Notes: generated from the letters alone by a model not told the origin. A DNA stretch of 64,000 nucleotides from Sphingomonas melonis (GCF_013409985.1 NZ_JACCBY010000002.1:806001-870000); one strand, 5' to 3'. Counted from the stretch's first letter, positions 45,010-61,710 are shown. A program made the numbers and translations.

Positions 45010-47502
45010 TTACAGGCCGATGATGCCGCCATCGGTCTTGGTGATGACGATCGTCGCCGAGCGCGGGCGGCCGGTGCCGGTGCCGCTCGCCTGGCTTTGC
45101 GGCCAGTTGCTGGTGATGTTCGTCGGATTGCCGCCCTCGCCGGGATGCTGGATGTTGACGAAGATCGAGCGGCCGTCCGGCGTCGAGTCGATGCCGGTGA
45201 TCTCGCATTGCTTCGGCCCGACGAGGAAGCGCTTGAGCGCAGTGCCCGGCGCCTTGCCGATCCGCGTGGTCTGCGACGCGGTCTGCCCGCCGAGGCTGTT
45301 GGTGAAGGTACGTGTTCCGCCGTCGCCGACGGTGCCCGGAATGGCGGCGAGCAGCATGCAGTTGGTAACGTCGGTATAGGCGCCGTCGTCGGTCTCGATC
45401 CACATGAGCGGCGTCCCCTGCCCCGCGACATTGGTCGGCCGCGCGAACCACAGGCCGTCGGGCGAGGAGAAATCATTGGTCGCGTCGAGGTTCGACAGGT
45501 TGATGTTCGCCGGGTTGAGGTCACTGCCCGCACCGAAGGCGTAGATGTCCCAGGTGAAGGTCAGCGCCTCGCTGGTGTCGCCGGTCTCGCGCAGACGGAT
45601 GATATGGCCGTTGGCATTGCCGTTGGTCGCGCCGCCAGTGCTCTTGGGGTCGGTGTAGGCGCGCGGGTTGGCGGCGTCGGTGCCGGCGACGGTACGCGAT
45701 GCGCTGTTGGTGAGCGTCAGGTACATCTCGCCGGTGACCGGATTGACCGCAGTCCATTCGGGACGATCCATCTTGGTCGCGCCGAGCGCATCACCGGCGA
45801 GCCGGGCGTGGGTCAGCACATCGGCCTGGTCGGCGAAGGCATAGGCGCTGTTGGCGCCGGTCAGCGGGCCCTGGCCGAACACCAGCGGCAGCCACTGGCC
45901 GCTGCCGTCGGCGTTGAACTTGCCGACGTAGAGCGTGCCGGTGTCGAGATATTTGTCGCCGATCGCGAGCCGGTTGGCCGCGGTCGCATCCGCCGCCGAC
46001 CAGGTCGCCGACGAGACGAACTTGTAGACATATTCGTTCTGCGCATCGTCGCCCATGTAGAAGGCGGGACGCACGCCGGCGACGGTGCGGCCGATGACGC
46101 AGCCTTCGTGGTTCATGCGGCCGAGCGCGGTGCGCTTGCGCGGTGTCGACGCGGGATCGAACGGGTCGATCTCGACCACCCAGCCATATTGGTTGGGCTC
46201 GTTGCGGAAGTCGCCGGTGCCGTTCTGCGGCTTGGTGGGATCGACGGTCGCGTTGAACTTGGCGATGCGGGTGTCGCCGGCGGCAGGCGCCGCGGCGGTC
46301 CCCCAATCGTAATTACCCGCCTTGATGCCGTCGTTGCTGCCGGTGTTGAGGCCGTAGCGGCTGAACGCGACCACCGCCTTGGCGCCGAGCGCCGCGGCGC
46401 GACGCGCATTGTCGCCCGCCTCGCGACGGAAATAGCCCGCCCAATTCTCTTCGTTGGTGAGATAGGTGTTCCACGGCATCGTGCCGTTGGCGCAATTGTT
46501 GATCGTGCCGCGCGCCGCGACGCCGGTCGGCGAATAAGCGGTGAAGACCAGCGCATTGCCCTTCACCGGGCCGGAAATGTCCATCGCCGTGAACGGGGTG
46601 ATGCGGCGGTTGAGGCTGCTGCTGTTGACGTAGCTCCAGCCATTGGTGCCGCGGTTGATCTCGATGACGCTGACACCGTGCGCCTCGATCTCCTTGAGCA
46701 CTTCGGCAGTCGGGCGCGCGCCAGCGACCGTCGTCGGGCCGTTCGGATGCAGATAGCTCGCGGTGATATTCTCGTGGTTGAGCACGAGCAGCCCGCGGCT
46801 GCTGTTGGCCGGATCGGGCGCGGTGCCGGTCGCGGCGAGGCCGAAGAAGCTCATGCCGTCGTGATGATCGCCGGCGCGCGCGGCGAAATTGGTGTCGCTG
46901 CCGTCATTGGCATAGGCGCCGACGGTGCCGTTGATCGGATCGCCAAGCCGGTAGAGCACCGTGACCTGATAACCGGCCGGCACCGCCACGACGTCGGCCA
47001 GGCTCTTGGGCACCGCGGTGAAGTCGAGCGTCGCGGGTGCGACGGTGACAATGGTGTCTGCGACCGAGCGGATGCCGTCGGTCGAGGTGCTGGTGAACTG
47101 GAAGCCGAGCGGCGTAGCGGTCTTCACCGCGGGCGCGGTGAAGGTGGCGGCCGGGCTCGATGCGTTGGCGAGGCTGACGAGCGGGCCGCTGGTCTGCGTC
47201 CAGCTGGTCGAGGCGGACTGGCCGCCGGTGACCGCGCCGTTCAGCGTCACCGTCTTGCCGGTCGAGGTGGTGATCGCACCGCCGGCAGTAACCGTCGTGG
47301 CGCGGCGATCGTCATCCTTGTCGCAGCCGGCGAGCATGCCGGCGCCGAACACCGCCGCGGTCATCGCGGACAGGCCGCCGCGCAGCGTCTGACGACGCGA
47401 ATAGCGGCTGGCGATCAGCTCGCCGATATGCGGGTTGGCGCTGGTGTTGGTGTCGATATCGCCATCGTCATAGCCGATGGTGGACAGGCTCTGCATCGTC
47501 AT
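45010..47502 (-). CDS. phoX: PhoX-family alkaline phosphatase with inserted PKD-like domain
   Basis: The 830-residue protein begins with the PhoX leader (NTSANPHIGELIASRYSRRQ), which carries a Tat motif (SRRQTL, residues 35-40) and a lipobox LAGC with Cys60. About 100 residues follow that look like a PKD/Ig-like fold (GKTVTLNGAVTGGQ, TSWTQTSGPLVSLANAS, ending TIVTVAP). The PhoX catalytic part comes next: GDHHDGMSFFG, VLNHENITASYL, GCVIGRTVAGVRPAFYMGDD. PhoX enzymes are Ca/Fe-dependent phosphomonoesterases exported by Tat. The ATG at 47502 follows GGGGGAAAG. A Pho box lies about 105 bp upstream. Confidence 0.9.
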   Translation of the reverse strand: MTMQSLSTIGYDDGDIDTNTSANPHIGELIASRYSRRQTLRGGLSAMTAAVFGAGMLAGCDKDDDRRATTVTAGGAITTSTGKTVTLNGAVTGGQSASTSWTQTSGPLVSLANASSPAATFTAPAVKTATPLGFQFTSTSTDGIRSVADTIVTVAPATLDFTAVPKSLADVVAVPAGYQVTVLYRLGDPINGTVGAYANDGSDTNFAARAGDHHDGMSFFGLAATGTAPDPANSSRGLLVLNHENITASYLHPNGPTTVAGARPTAEVLKEIEAHGVSVIEINRGTNGWSYVNSSSLNRRITPFTAMDISGPVKGNALVFTAYSPTGVAARGTINNCANGTMPWNTYLTNEENWAGYFRREAGDNARRAAALGAKAVVAFSRYGLNTGSNDGIKAGNYDWGTAAAPAAGDTRIAKFNATVDPTKPQNGTGDFRNEPNQYGWVVEIDPFDPASTPRKRTALGRMNHEGCVIGRTVAGVRPAFYMGDDAQNEYVYKFVSSATWSAADATAANRLAIGDKYLDTGTLYVGKFNADGSGQWLPLVFGQGPLTGANSAYAFADQADVLTHARLAGDALGATKMDRPEWTAVNPVTGEMYLTLTNSASRTVAGTDAANPRAYTDPKSTGGATNGNANGHIIRLRETGDTSEALTFTWDIYAFGAGSDLNPANINLSNLDATNDFSSPDGLWFARPTNVAGQGTPLMWIETDDGAYTDVTNCMLLAAIPGTVGDGGTRTFTNSLGGQTASQTTRIGKAPGTALKRFLVGPKQCEITGIDSTPDGRSIFVNIQHPGEGGNPTNITSNWPQSQASGTGTGRPRSATIVITKTDGGIIGL

Positions 47503-47604
47503 GGTCTTTCCCCCGGTGCGCAGCGTGACGCTGCTATGCGCTTGTCTTTGGAGGGGAAAAACGGCAGCCGGGTTGCAGCGCGGTGACTGCAAGATGAAGT
47601 GTAG

Positions 47605-47622
47605 ATGACATCAGGATGACAA
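47605..47622 (-). promoter_or_regulatory. Candidate Pho box (PhoB site) of phoX
   Basis: On the minus strand the sequence reads TTGTCAT, CCTG, ATGTCAT: two 7-bp half-sites 11 bp apart, each one mismatch from the PhoB consensus CTGTCAT. It lies 103 bp upstream of the phoX start, consistent with induction under phosphate limitation. Confidence 0.75.
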
Positions 47623-47724
47623 CGAAGACACCTGTCCGGTAATTAAAGGCCCCGGATCGCGCCTGATCCCCACGCAGTCCGATCGCCACTCCGCGTCCGA
47701 TCGGCGCGGCATTCACGTCGCCCA

Positions 47725-47752
47725 TTGACTCCCCGCCGTTTCCCGTTAGAGG
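47725..47752 (+). promoter_or_regulatory. Candidate promoter of rplJL
   Basis: TTGACT (47725-47730), a 16-bp spacer and TAGAGG (47747-47752). The -10 is weak. It would give a leader of about 240 nt before rplJ. Confidence 0.4.
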
Positions 47753-47759
47753 CACGCGC

Positions 47760-47999
47760 TTGCCGGAGGGTTCACCCGCCGCGCATCCGTCCAAGACAGC
47801 AGGTGCCACGGATTTGCCGCGGCTTAATGTCCTGCCGAGACGGGGACAGGAATTTACGATCGGTCCGCCACGCGGTGCACCGGTCTGCCGCCCTTCACGG
47901 GTGCCTTCCCCATCGATGGACAACCCCGGCGGGGTTTTCCCCTCCGGTTTGTAACCGGACATGGCGTTCACGCGCCTTGTTCAAAACGTGGAGAATGGC
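47760..47999 (+). promoter_or_regulatory. Long structured leader of rplJ, candidate L10 leader
   Basis: About 240 bp of non-coding sequence precede rplJ. Near its end AACCCC, GGC, GGGGTT and TT form a terminator-like hairpin (47922-47938), followed by CCGGTTTGTAACCGG (47944-47958), a second short stem. L10 leaders bound by the L10-L12 complex are widespread. Placement and size fit, but I cannot confirm the kink-turn. Confidence 0.5.
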
Positions 48000-48515
48000 A
48001 TGGATCGTGCTCAAAAGGCCGCGGCCGTTGCCGAGTTGAATCGCACCTTTTCCGAAGTCGGCGTGGTGGTTGTCACCCGCAACAACGGAATGACGGTTGC
48101 CCAGTCCACCCGACTGCGCAACGCGATGCGTGATGCCGGCGCGACCTACAAGGTCTCGAAGAACAAGCTTGCCAAGATCGCACTCGATGGCACCGATTAC
48201 GGCTCTGTGGGCGACCTGCTCACCGGCCCGGTCGGCCTCGCCACCTCGATCGACCCCGTCGCCGCTGCCAAGGTAGCGGTCGAATTCGCGAAGACGAACG
48301 ACAAGTTCGAAATCGTCGGCGGTGCGATGGGTGCGACCTCTCTCGACGTTGCCGGCGTGCAAGCGCTCGCCACCCTGCCCTCGCTGGATGAACTCCGGGC
48401 GAAGATCCTGGGCCTCATCGTTGCTCCGGCAACGAAGCTCGCGACCATCACCCAGGCTCCCGCGGCGCAGATCGCGCGCGTGCTGTCGGCCTACGCCGAG
48501 AAGGAAGCCGCCTGA
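48000..48515 (+). CDS. rplJ: 50S ribosomal protein L10
   Basis: The 171-residue protein forms the base of the L12 stalk. The N-terminal domain ([49 protein letters not shown]) and the C-terminal L12-binding helix ([14 protein letters not shown]) are complete. The ATG at 48000 is preceded by GGAG. An in-frame ATG at 47961 would add 13 non-conserved residues. Confidence 0.97.
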   Translation: MDRAQKAAAVAELNRTFSEVGVVVVTRNNGMTVAQSTRLRNAMRDAGATYKVSKNKLAKIALDGTDYGSVGDLLTGPVGLATSIDPVAAAKVAVEFAKTNDKFEIVGGAMGATSLDVAGVQALATLPSLDELRAKILGLIVAPATKLATITQAPAAQIARVLSAYAEKEAA

Positions 48516-48556
48516 ATTTCAGGCGCTTTTGGATAAGCGATTTTCAACTGACACTT

Positions 48557-48572
48557 TGGGGCGATCGCCCCA
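48557..48572 (+). other. Palindrome between rplJ and rplL
   Basis: TGGGGCGATCGCCCCA is a perfect 16-nt palindrome 18 bp before rplL. As RNA it could fold only with a very tight loop. It may be an RNase site or translation-tuning element, as rplJ-rplL spacers often are. Confidence 0.4.
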
Positions 48573-48590
48573 GCATATGAAGGAAGTATC

Positions 48591-48968
48591 ATGGCAGACC
48601 TGAACGCGCTGGTTGACCAGCTGAGCGAACTGACCGTCCTCGAGGCCGCCGAGCTCTCGAAGATGCTCGAAGAGAAGTGGGGCGTTTCGGCCGCCGCTGC
48701 GGTTGCGGCTCCGGCCGCCGGCGGCGCCGGTGCAGCTGCTCCGGCCGCTGAAGAGAAGACCGAGTTCGACGTGATCCTCACCGGCGACGGTGGCAAGAAG
48801 ATCAACGTCATCAAGGAAGTCCGCGCCATCACCGGCCTCGGCCTGACCGAAGCCAAGGCGCTCGTCGAAGGCGCGCCGAAGGCCGTCAAGGAAGGCGTGA
48901 ACAAGGACGAGGCCGAGAAGGTCAAGAAGCAGCTCGAAGACGCCGGCGCGACCGTCGAGCTCAAGTAA
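48591..48968 (+). CDS. rplL: 50S ribosomal protein L7/L12
   Basis: The 125-residue stalk protein binds translation factors. The N-terminal dimerisation domain ([20 protein letters not shown]), an Ala/Gly/Pro hinge, and the C-terminal domain ([36 protein letters not shown]) are present. AAGGAAG precedes the ATG. A strong terminator lies about 100 bp downstream, so transcription is not expected to reach rpoB. Confidence 0.98.
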   Translation: MADLNALVDQLSELTVLEAAELSKMLEEKWGVSAAAAVAAPAAGGAGAAAPAAEEKTEFDVILTGDGGKKINVIKEVRAITGLGLTEAKALVEGAPKAVKEGVNKDEAEKVKKQLEDAGATVELK

Positions 48969-49067
48969 GCCGCACCGGACGGACGGGCAGCGCGCTGCCC
49001 CTTCGTCCGCACGGCCGGCCGACCGCAAGGGCTCTGCCCCGACGGTCCGGTCAGCCAGCGACAGGAC

Positions 49068-49100
49068 AAGGGCGGCCCCCGCAAGGAGGCCGCCCTTTTT
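49068..49100 (+). terminator. Intrinsic terminator after rplL
   Basis: AAGGGCGGCC, a loop, and GGCCGCCCTTTTT form a strong hairpin with a T-run. Another stem-loop (GGGCAGCGCGCTGCCC) sits about 80 bp earlier. Confidence 0.92.
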
Positions 49101-49127
49101 CGTGCCCGGCACGGACCCGCTGCCGCA

Positions 49128-50108
49128 TCACCCGCGCAGGCGCGCGCGCCGGCCCCCTGCCCCGATTACGCCCGACGGCGCCTCACCGGCGTGCGCCGCC
49201 TCGATCGCGGCGTTGATCTTCATCAGATCGGCCTGTGCCGAGAGCGACTTGATCGTGTCGACGACGCCGACGAGCTGCGTCATCATCGCCTGCATCTCGG
49301 CGGTCTTGCTTTCGAGCGCCGCCTGGTAGCGCTGCCGTTCGTCGAGCCGCGTCGCGACGGCGCGATCGAGCCGCACCTGCCACGTGACATCGGTCGCGAT
49401 CCCGACGATCCGCAGCGGCCGGCCCGCGATATCCGCCACCGGGCTGTAGGTCGCCTGCAGCCAGAGATCCTCGCCGGTGCACGTCGTCCAGCAGGACAGG
49501 CAGCTGTCGACCTGCCCGCCCGCCATGCGCGACCAGAAGGCCGCATAATCGGGGGACGCCGCATAAGCGGCATCGCAGAAGCTGCGGTGATGCCTTCCGA
49601 CGACATCCTCCAGCCGGTAGCCGGTCAGCGCGAGGAAACGATCGTTGGCGTGAAGCAGCGTCCCGTCGGGCGCGAATTCGACCACCGCCTGGCTGCGGTC
49701 GAGCGCCACCAGCCGCGCGCTGCGCTCGGCATCGCCGCGACGACGGTCGGTAATGTCGGTCGCCACCTTGACGAAGCCGCAGACGTGCCCCTCGTCGTCG
49801 GTCAGCGGATCATAGGTCGCATGCAGACGCACCTCGCGCCCATCCTTCGTGATGCGCGTGCATTCCCCCGAAAACGCGCGGCCGCGCTCGAGATCGTGCC
49901 ACAAGCGCTGGTAGCCGGGCGACGCCTGTTCCTGCGCCGAGCAGAAGGCGCGGTGATGCAGCCCCTGCACGTCCACCACATCATAGCCCATCGTCGCGCA
50001 GAAGCGCTCGCTCGCCCAGACGACATGGCCGGCCTGATCGAACTGAACGACATTGGTCGCGCGGCAGACCGCCGCCCAGATCGCGGCGCCGTGACGTTCC
50101 GCCCCCAT
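49128..50108 (-). CDS. Two-PAS protein with truncated methyl-accepting signalling tip
   Basis: The 326-residue soluble protein has two PAS domains (about 15-120 and 135-245; each with the F/Y-x-x-TGY and HHRSFC/HHRAFC type pattern). A short helix follows, ending in the chemoreceptor hairpin tip SLSAQADLMKINAAIEAAHA. Then the protein stops after 18 Arg/Gly-rich residues that lack similarity to the return helix, so the normal signalling hairpin cannot form. It may still contact CheA/CheW or act as a sensor adaptor. Start ATG at 50108 with GGGAGAGA upstream. Confidence 0.78.
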   Translation of the reverse strand: MGAERHGAAIWAAVCRATNVVQFDQAGHVVWASERFCATMGYDVVDVQGLHHRAFCSAQEQASPGYQRLWHDLERGRAFSGECTRITKDGREVRLHATYDPLTDDEGHVCGFVKVATDITDRRRGDAERSARLVALDRSQAVVEFAPDGTLLHANDRFLALTGYRLEDVVGRHHRSFCDAAYAASPDYAAFWSRMAGGQVDSCLSCWTTCTGEDLWLQATYSPVADIAGRPLRIVGIATDVTWQVRLDRAVATRLDERQRYQAALESKTAEMQAMMTQLVGVVDTIKSLSAQADLMKINAAIEAAHAGEAPSGVIGAGGRRARLRG

Positions 50109-50191
50109 ATTCTCTCCCGGCCCCAGATCGGACCAAAGTGGACATGGTGAGCGGCGTTACCCGCTCCTGACCATTATGCAACCCGCGCGGA

Positions 50192-51364
50192 TCATCGTTC
50201 TACCGCAGCAGCATAGGGACGGACGCCGAGCGCGTCGTACATGCGGGGCGGCTGATCGAGCCAGAACGGCGCCAGTTTGGCGGAATCGACACGCTCGACG
50301 CCGATCGCAAAGGCGGCGGCATTCTGCCCCTCGACTCCGCCGGCATCGTAGAGCGCGTTGATCGCGACGATCGGCACGAACATCGGCCGGCCGGCCGCCT
50401 CCAGCGGCCGGATGCTGGTCCGCGGCAGCGCCGCGACGATGCGGACCCGCCGCGTCTCGCCCGGGGCCAGCGCAAACGGCGGCACCGCCGGCCGCCCGAC
50501 GGACACGGCGAACAGCGCAGCGACATCGCCCTCCTGCCCAGGCCCGGCATCGGTGAGCGTCGTGCCGATGCGGATCGCGCTCGCCGGTGCGGTGCCGAGG
50601 TTGCGCACCTCGAGCTCCGCCTCGACGGTCGCGCTGAGCAGGTTGAGGCCGGCGCGGCGGGGGTGCAGCGTAAGGGCCAGCCGCGCGCGGTTCATCGGCG
50701 GCTCGGGCGCAAGCATCGCGGGCGCGGGCGCCTGCGGAGCCGCCGGGCGTGGTGTCGGCTGGCGGACCGGCGGGACCGGTGGCGGTGCCATCTCGGGCGC
50801 GGGCTCGGGTGCGAATTCGGCGACGCCTGCGCCGCGACGGCGCAACAGCCACCAGCCCGCCGCGGCGGCGATCGCCAGCAGCGCCGCACCCGCCCACCAC
50901 CAGCCGTTCGACGGCCCGGCAGATGTCGCTGCGGTGTCAGCCGGTACGGTCGAGGGAGACGCAACCGGGCTCGGCGTTGCGGACGGTGTCGGTGACGGCT
51001 CGACCGTTGGGGTCGCAACGATCACCGGCGCGGCGGCGGCCGGTGCAGAGGTGGGCGTTGCCGTCGGCGTCGGCGTCGGGCTCGGCGTGGCGCGCGGCGT
51101 CGGAGTAGCGCCGGGGCGTGGCGTCGGCCGCGCGGCAGGCGTGGCGGCGACGCGCGGGGTCGGCGTCACCACGGGAACCGGGAGCGGCTCGGGCGGCGGC
51201 GTCGGAGCGGGCGTCGGCGCCTGTTGCGACGGCGGCAGGCTGAAATTATCCAGCCCCGGGATGGTCTGCGGCGCGGTCGTGTTCGACGTCTGGGCCACGC
51301 CGGGGCCCGCTGCCGCACCCGCCAGCAAAAGGGCGATCGCGCTGAGCCGCGCGCCCCGCTTCAT
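50192..51364 (-). CDS. Pro/Thr-rich single-pass membrane protein of unknown function
   Basis: The 390-residue protein has a signal peptide (MKRGARLSAIALLLAGAAAG). A Pro/Thr/Ala repeat region of about 110 residues rich in TPxP follows, then one membrane helix (GWWWAGAALLAIAAAAGWW) with LLRRR after it, a second Pro-rich linker and a C-terminal globular domain of about 170 residues (ARLALTLHPRRAGLNLLSAT, VRNLGTAPASAIRIG), which resembles an Ig-like/NEW3-type beta domain. Function is unknown. It is divergent from rpoB. The ATG at 51364 has AGGG nine bases upstream. Confidence 0.72.
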   Translation of the reverse strand: MKRGARLSAIALLLAGAAAGPGVAQTSNTTAPQTIPGLDNFSLPPSQQAPTPAPTPPPEPLPVPVVTPTPRVAATPAARPTPRPGATPTPRATPSPTPTPTATPTSAPAAAAPVIVATPTVEPSPTPSATPSPVASPSTVPADTAATSAGPSNGWWWAGAALLAIAAAAGWWLLRRRGAGVAEFAPEPAPEMAPPPVPPVRQPTPRPAAPQAPAPAMLAPEPPMNRARLALTLHPRRAGLNLLSATVEAELEVRNLGTAPASAIRIGTTLTDAGPGQEGDVAALFAVSVGRPAVPPFALAPGETRRVRIVAALPRTSIRPLEAAGRPMFVPIVAINALYDAGGVEGQNAAAFAIGVERVDSAKLAPFWLDQPPRMYDALGVRPYAAAVER

Positions 51365-51505
51365 GTTCATGTACCCTGATCTCACCCAAAACGCTTGCGC
51401 GCTCCTTAGTGAACGGTTCACGACCGCCACCCGCGCTGCGACGAAGCGCCCCGCCGCGGCGGCAGGGCGAAATCGCCGCCCCATCGAAAGCCGGCCATGC
51501 CCCCT

Positions 51506-51534
51506 TTGACAGGGACGGTGCGCGCGCCTATATC
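51506..51534 (+). promoter_or_regulatory. Strong sigma-70 promoter of rpoBC
   Basis: A perfect -35 TTGACA (51506-51511), a 17-bp spacer and -10 TATATC (51529-51534). The predicted start is near 51541, giving a leader of about 210 nt before rpoB. This supports rpoBC as an independent unit from rplJL. Confidence 0.82.
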
Positions 51535-51561
51535 CGCGTCTCACCACAGCTTTCGGGACAT

Positions 51562-51651
51562 GATGCGCCGTCGCGCAGCGCATCGTACGAATAGAGGGTT
51601 CTGGTTCATAGACGCTGAAGGCCGACGCACTGCGATGCGATCGGCTTTTTT
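51562..51651 (+). promoter_or_regulatory. rpoB leader with two hairpins and a terminator-like T-run
   Basis: Stem 1 pairs GATGCGC (51562-51568) with GCGCATC (51578-51584). Stem 2 pairs GCCGA-CGCA with TGCG-A-TCGGC (51621-51645) and is followed by six T. The second has the form of an intrinsic terminator located 100 bp before rpoB, as expected for an attenuator or the end of a short leader RNA of about 110 nt. Confidence 0.6.
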
Positions 51652-51750
51652 GCGTCGCACCTCGCGTCCCGCTCCGGGGGTTCCCGGGCACGATATTCCG
51701 GCCGACGCCAGTCTTACCGACGGGCCGGCCACGACTGAGGGCATAACACC

Positions 51751-55905
<4,155 letters not shown>

Positions 55906-55913
55906 CCTCAAGT

Positions 55914-56055
55914 CCCCTCTCCCCCTGTGGGAGAGGGGCAAGCCGCGGAACGCGGCGCGGGGTGAGGGGCAGTGCGGCACGGCAGCCGCATCGCTTCCCC
56001 CTCACCTTCCCACTGCCTTCGGCAGCGGGCCCCTTCCTCTCCCACAAGGGGAGAG
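55914..56055. repeat. Compound palindrome between rpoB and rpoC
   Basis: CCCCTCTCCCCCTGTGGGAG-AGGGG (55914-55938) and CCTCTCCCACAAGGGGAGAGG (56035-56055) are inverted, each also partly self-complementary. Inner GGGGTGAGGGG and CCCCCTCACC segments pair as well. It begins 8 bp after the rpoB stop and ends 28 bp before rpoC, so it is transcribed in the rpoBC message. Confidence 0.82.
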
Positions 56056-56083
56056 GAGACAGAGATTTTAAGAGGACAGGTTC

Positions 56084-60373
<4,290 letters not shown>

Positions 60374-60407
60374 TCCGGGTTCGGGCTCCGGCCTGACTGA
60401 ATGAAGA

Positions 60408-60439
60408 GCCGCCGTCCGGGCAACCGGGCGGCGGTTTTT
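60408..60439 (+). terminator. Intrinsic terminator after rpoC
   Basis: CCGCCGTCCGG, a GCAA loop, and CCGGGCGGCGG followed by TTTTT (one G-T pair in the stem). Confidence 0.92.
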
Positions 60440-60645
60440 CGTTGGGGCGCGATGCCCGTCCATTCCGCCGCGCATGTCGAGGCGACGACGCGTGCCGGGA
60501 GACCGCCCGCCCGCCAGTGACCCGGCGGATTGCGCAAAAGCCGCACTATGTCTCTGTTTTGCCGCACTGTTTTAGCGGGTTGGTAAGAGGCGCCCGCCTA
60601 TCGCGCGATACCCGGCGATCGATGGCCGGGCGTTCGGGAGTCATC

Positions 60646-61302
60646 ATGAAAATCCACCTCGCCTGCGGCCTGCTGGCCGTCCTCGCCACGCCAGCCGCTG
60701 CGCAGAGCGACCGTATCGCGCCGAGCGGCCCGCGCGTCGAGGCCCGCGTCGGCTGGGATCGCACCGTCCTGTCGACCTATGCCTCGGACGACACCGTCAC
60801 GTACAAGGATCACGCCGGGCGCAGCGGCGTCACCTATGGCGCGGAGGTCGGCTATGATGTGCCGCTCGGTCCGTTTGCGATCGTCGGCGCCTATGCCGGT
60901 ATCGACGGCAGCTCCACGAAGTCCTGCCTGACCGACGAGCGGCTGGGTGGCGTCTCGCGCGACTGCGTGAAGGCGGGGCGCAATCTCACCGCCGGTGCGC
61001 GCGTCGGCTATCTGTTCGGACCCACCGGTCTGCTCTACGGCAAGGTCGGCTATTCCAATGGTCGCGTCGAGGAGCGCTATACCGACAGCCAGTTTCCGGA
61101 AGACAATTACCGCGACGGCACCAATCGCGACGGCTTCCATCTTGGCGGCGGCGTCGAAATCGGCCGGGCAAAAGGCGTGTATGGCAAGGTCGAATACGTC
61201 TACACCAACTATAATGGGTATGAGTTCGTCGATCGCACCACGACGGCAAAGCTCGACCTTGATCGACATCAGGTTGTGGCCGGGATGGGCTATCGCTTCT
61301 GA
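60646..61302 (+). CDS. Outer membrane beta-barrel protein (porin/Opa family)
   Basis: The 218-residue protein has a signal peptide (MKIHLACGLLAVLATPAAAQ). Alternating amphipathic strands follow (VEARVGWDRTVL, TYGAEVGYDVPLGPFAIVGA, NLTAGARVGYLFGPTGLLYG, FHLGGGVEIGRAKGVYGKVE), ending in GMGYRF with the terminal Phe used by the Bam machinery. Two cysteines (SCLTDERLGGVSRDC) probably bridge an outer loop. It resembles small eight-stranded barrels such as Omp25/Opa-like proteins. GGGAG lies before the ATG at 60646. Confidence 0.85.
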   Translation: MKIHLACGLLAVLATPAAAQSDRIAPSGPRVEARVGWDRTVLSTYASDDTVTYKDHAGRSGVTYGAEVGYDVPLGPFAIVGAYAGIDGSSTKSCLTDERLGGVSRDCVKAGRNLTAGARVGYLFGPTGLLYGKVGYSNGRVEERYTDSQFPEDNYRDGTNRDGFHLGGGVEIGRAKGVYGKVEYVYTNYNGYEFVDRTTTAKLDLDRHQVVAGMGYRF

Positions 61303-61521
61303 ATGTTGAACCGGCGGCATTTCGGTGCCGTCGGCTTGCTATTGCGAGGCGTGTCGGCGGCCGGTTTGCCGAACGCAGGACAGTCGTAACAAACGCAACA
61401 ACTCATTTTCCGCGAGACAATAAAAACTAGCACCAGTCTGGTCATGTTTTTCATTATATCGTATATGATTATTGGAGCGGTGCTGATTACCCGCCGCGGA
61501 TCACGGATACGGTAGCCTGAT

Positions 61522-61710
61522 ATGTCGTCACAGTCGCAGCCCCTCGAAACGCTAGAAGCCCTGCTGAGCCAGGCCTGCCAGATCGCCGATGCCCTCGGCC
61601 TCGATCTTGCCGCCATCCGCATTGAGGAGGCGCTGCTCGCCGCCCGCGATCCCAGCGGCAACAACCCGCTGTGGCAGGATTCCTGGGGCACGATGAGCGT
61701 CCTCAACTAG
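61522..61710 (+). CDS. Small hypothetical protein adjacent to IS
   Basis: The 62-residue acidic, mostly helical protein (LEALLSQACQIADALGLDLA, IRIEEALLAARD) ends WGTMSVLN. I do not recognise it. The upstream region (about 61390-61470) is AT-rich for this genome. Its TAG stop lies inside the CTAG target site of the IS that follows, so the IS sits directly behind the stop codon and the reading frame is intact. Confidence 0.6.
   Translation: MSSQSQPLETLEALLSQACQIADALGLDLAAIRIEEALLAARDPSGNNPLWQDSWGTMSVLN

Noticed and set aside
45097..47586. 829-codon open frame antisense to phoX
   Set aside because: A shadow of the PhoX coding strand; composition is that of reversed third-position G/C bias.
49100..49200. 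Frameshift explaining the truncated chemoreceptor tail
   Set aside because: Reading the other two frames past the tip gives no return-helix sequence, so the ending is a real truncation or design, not a single-base error.
61522..61710. Small ORF as a gene broken by the IS
   Set aside because: The stop codon is within the target site and would exist before insertion, so the frame is complete.
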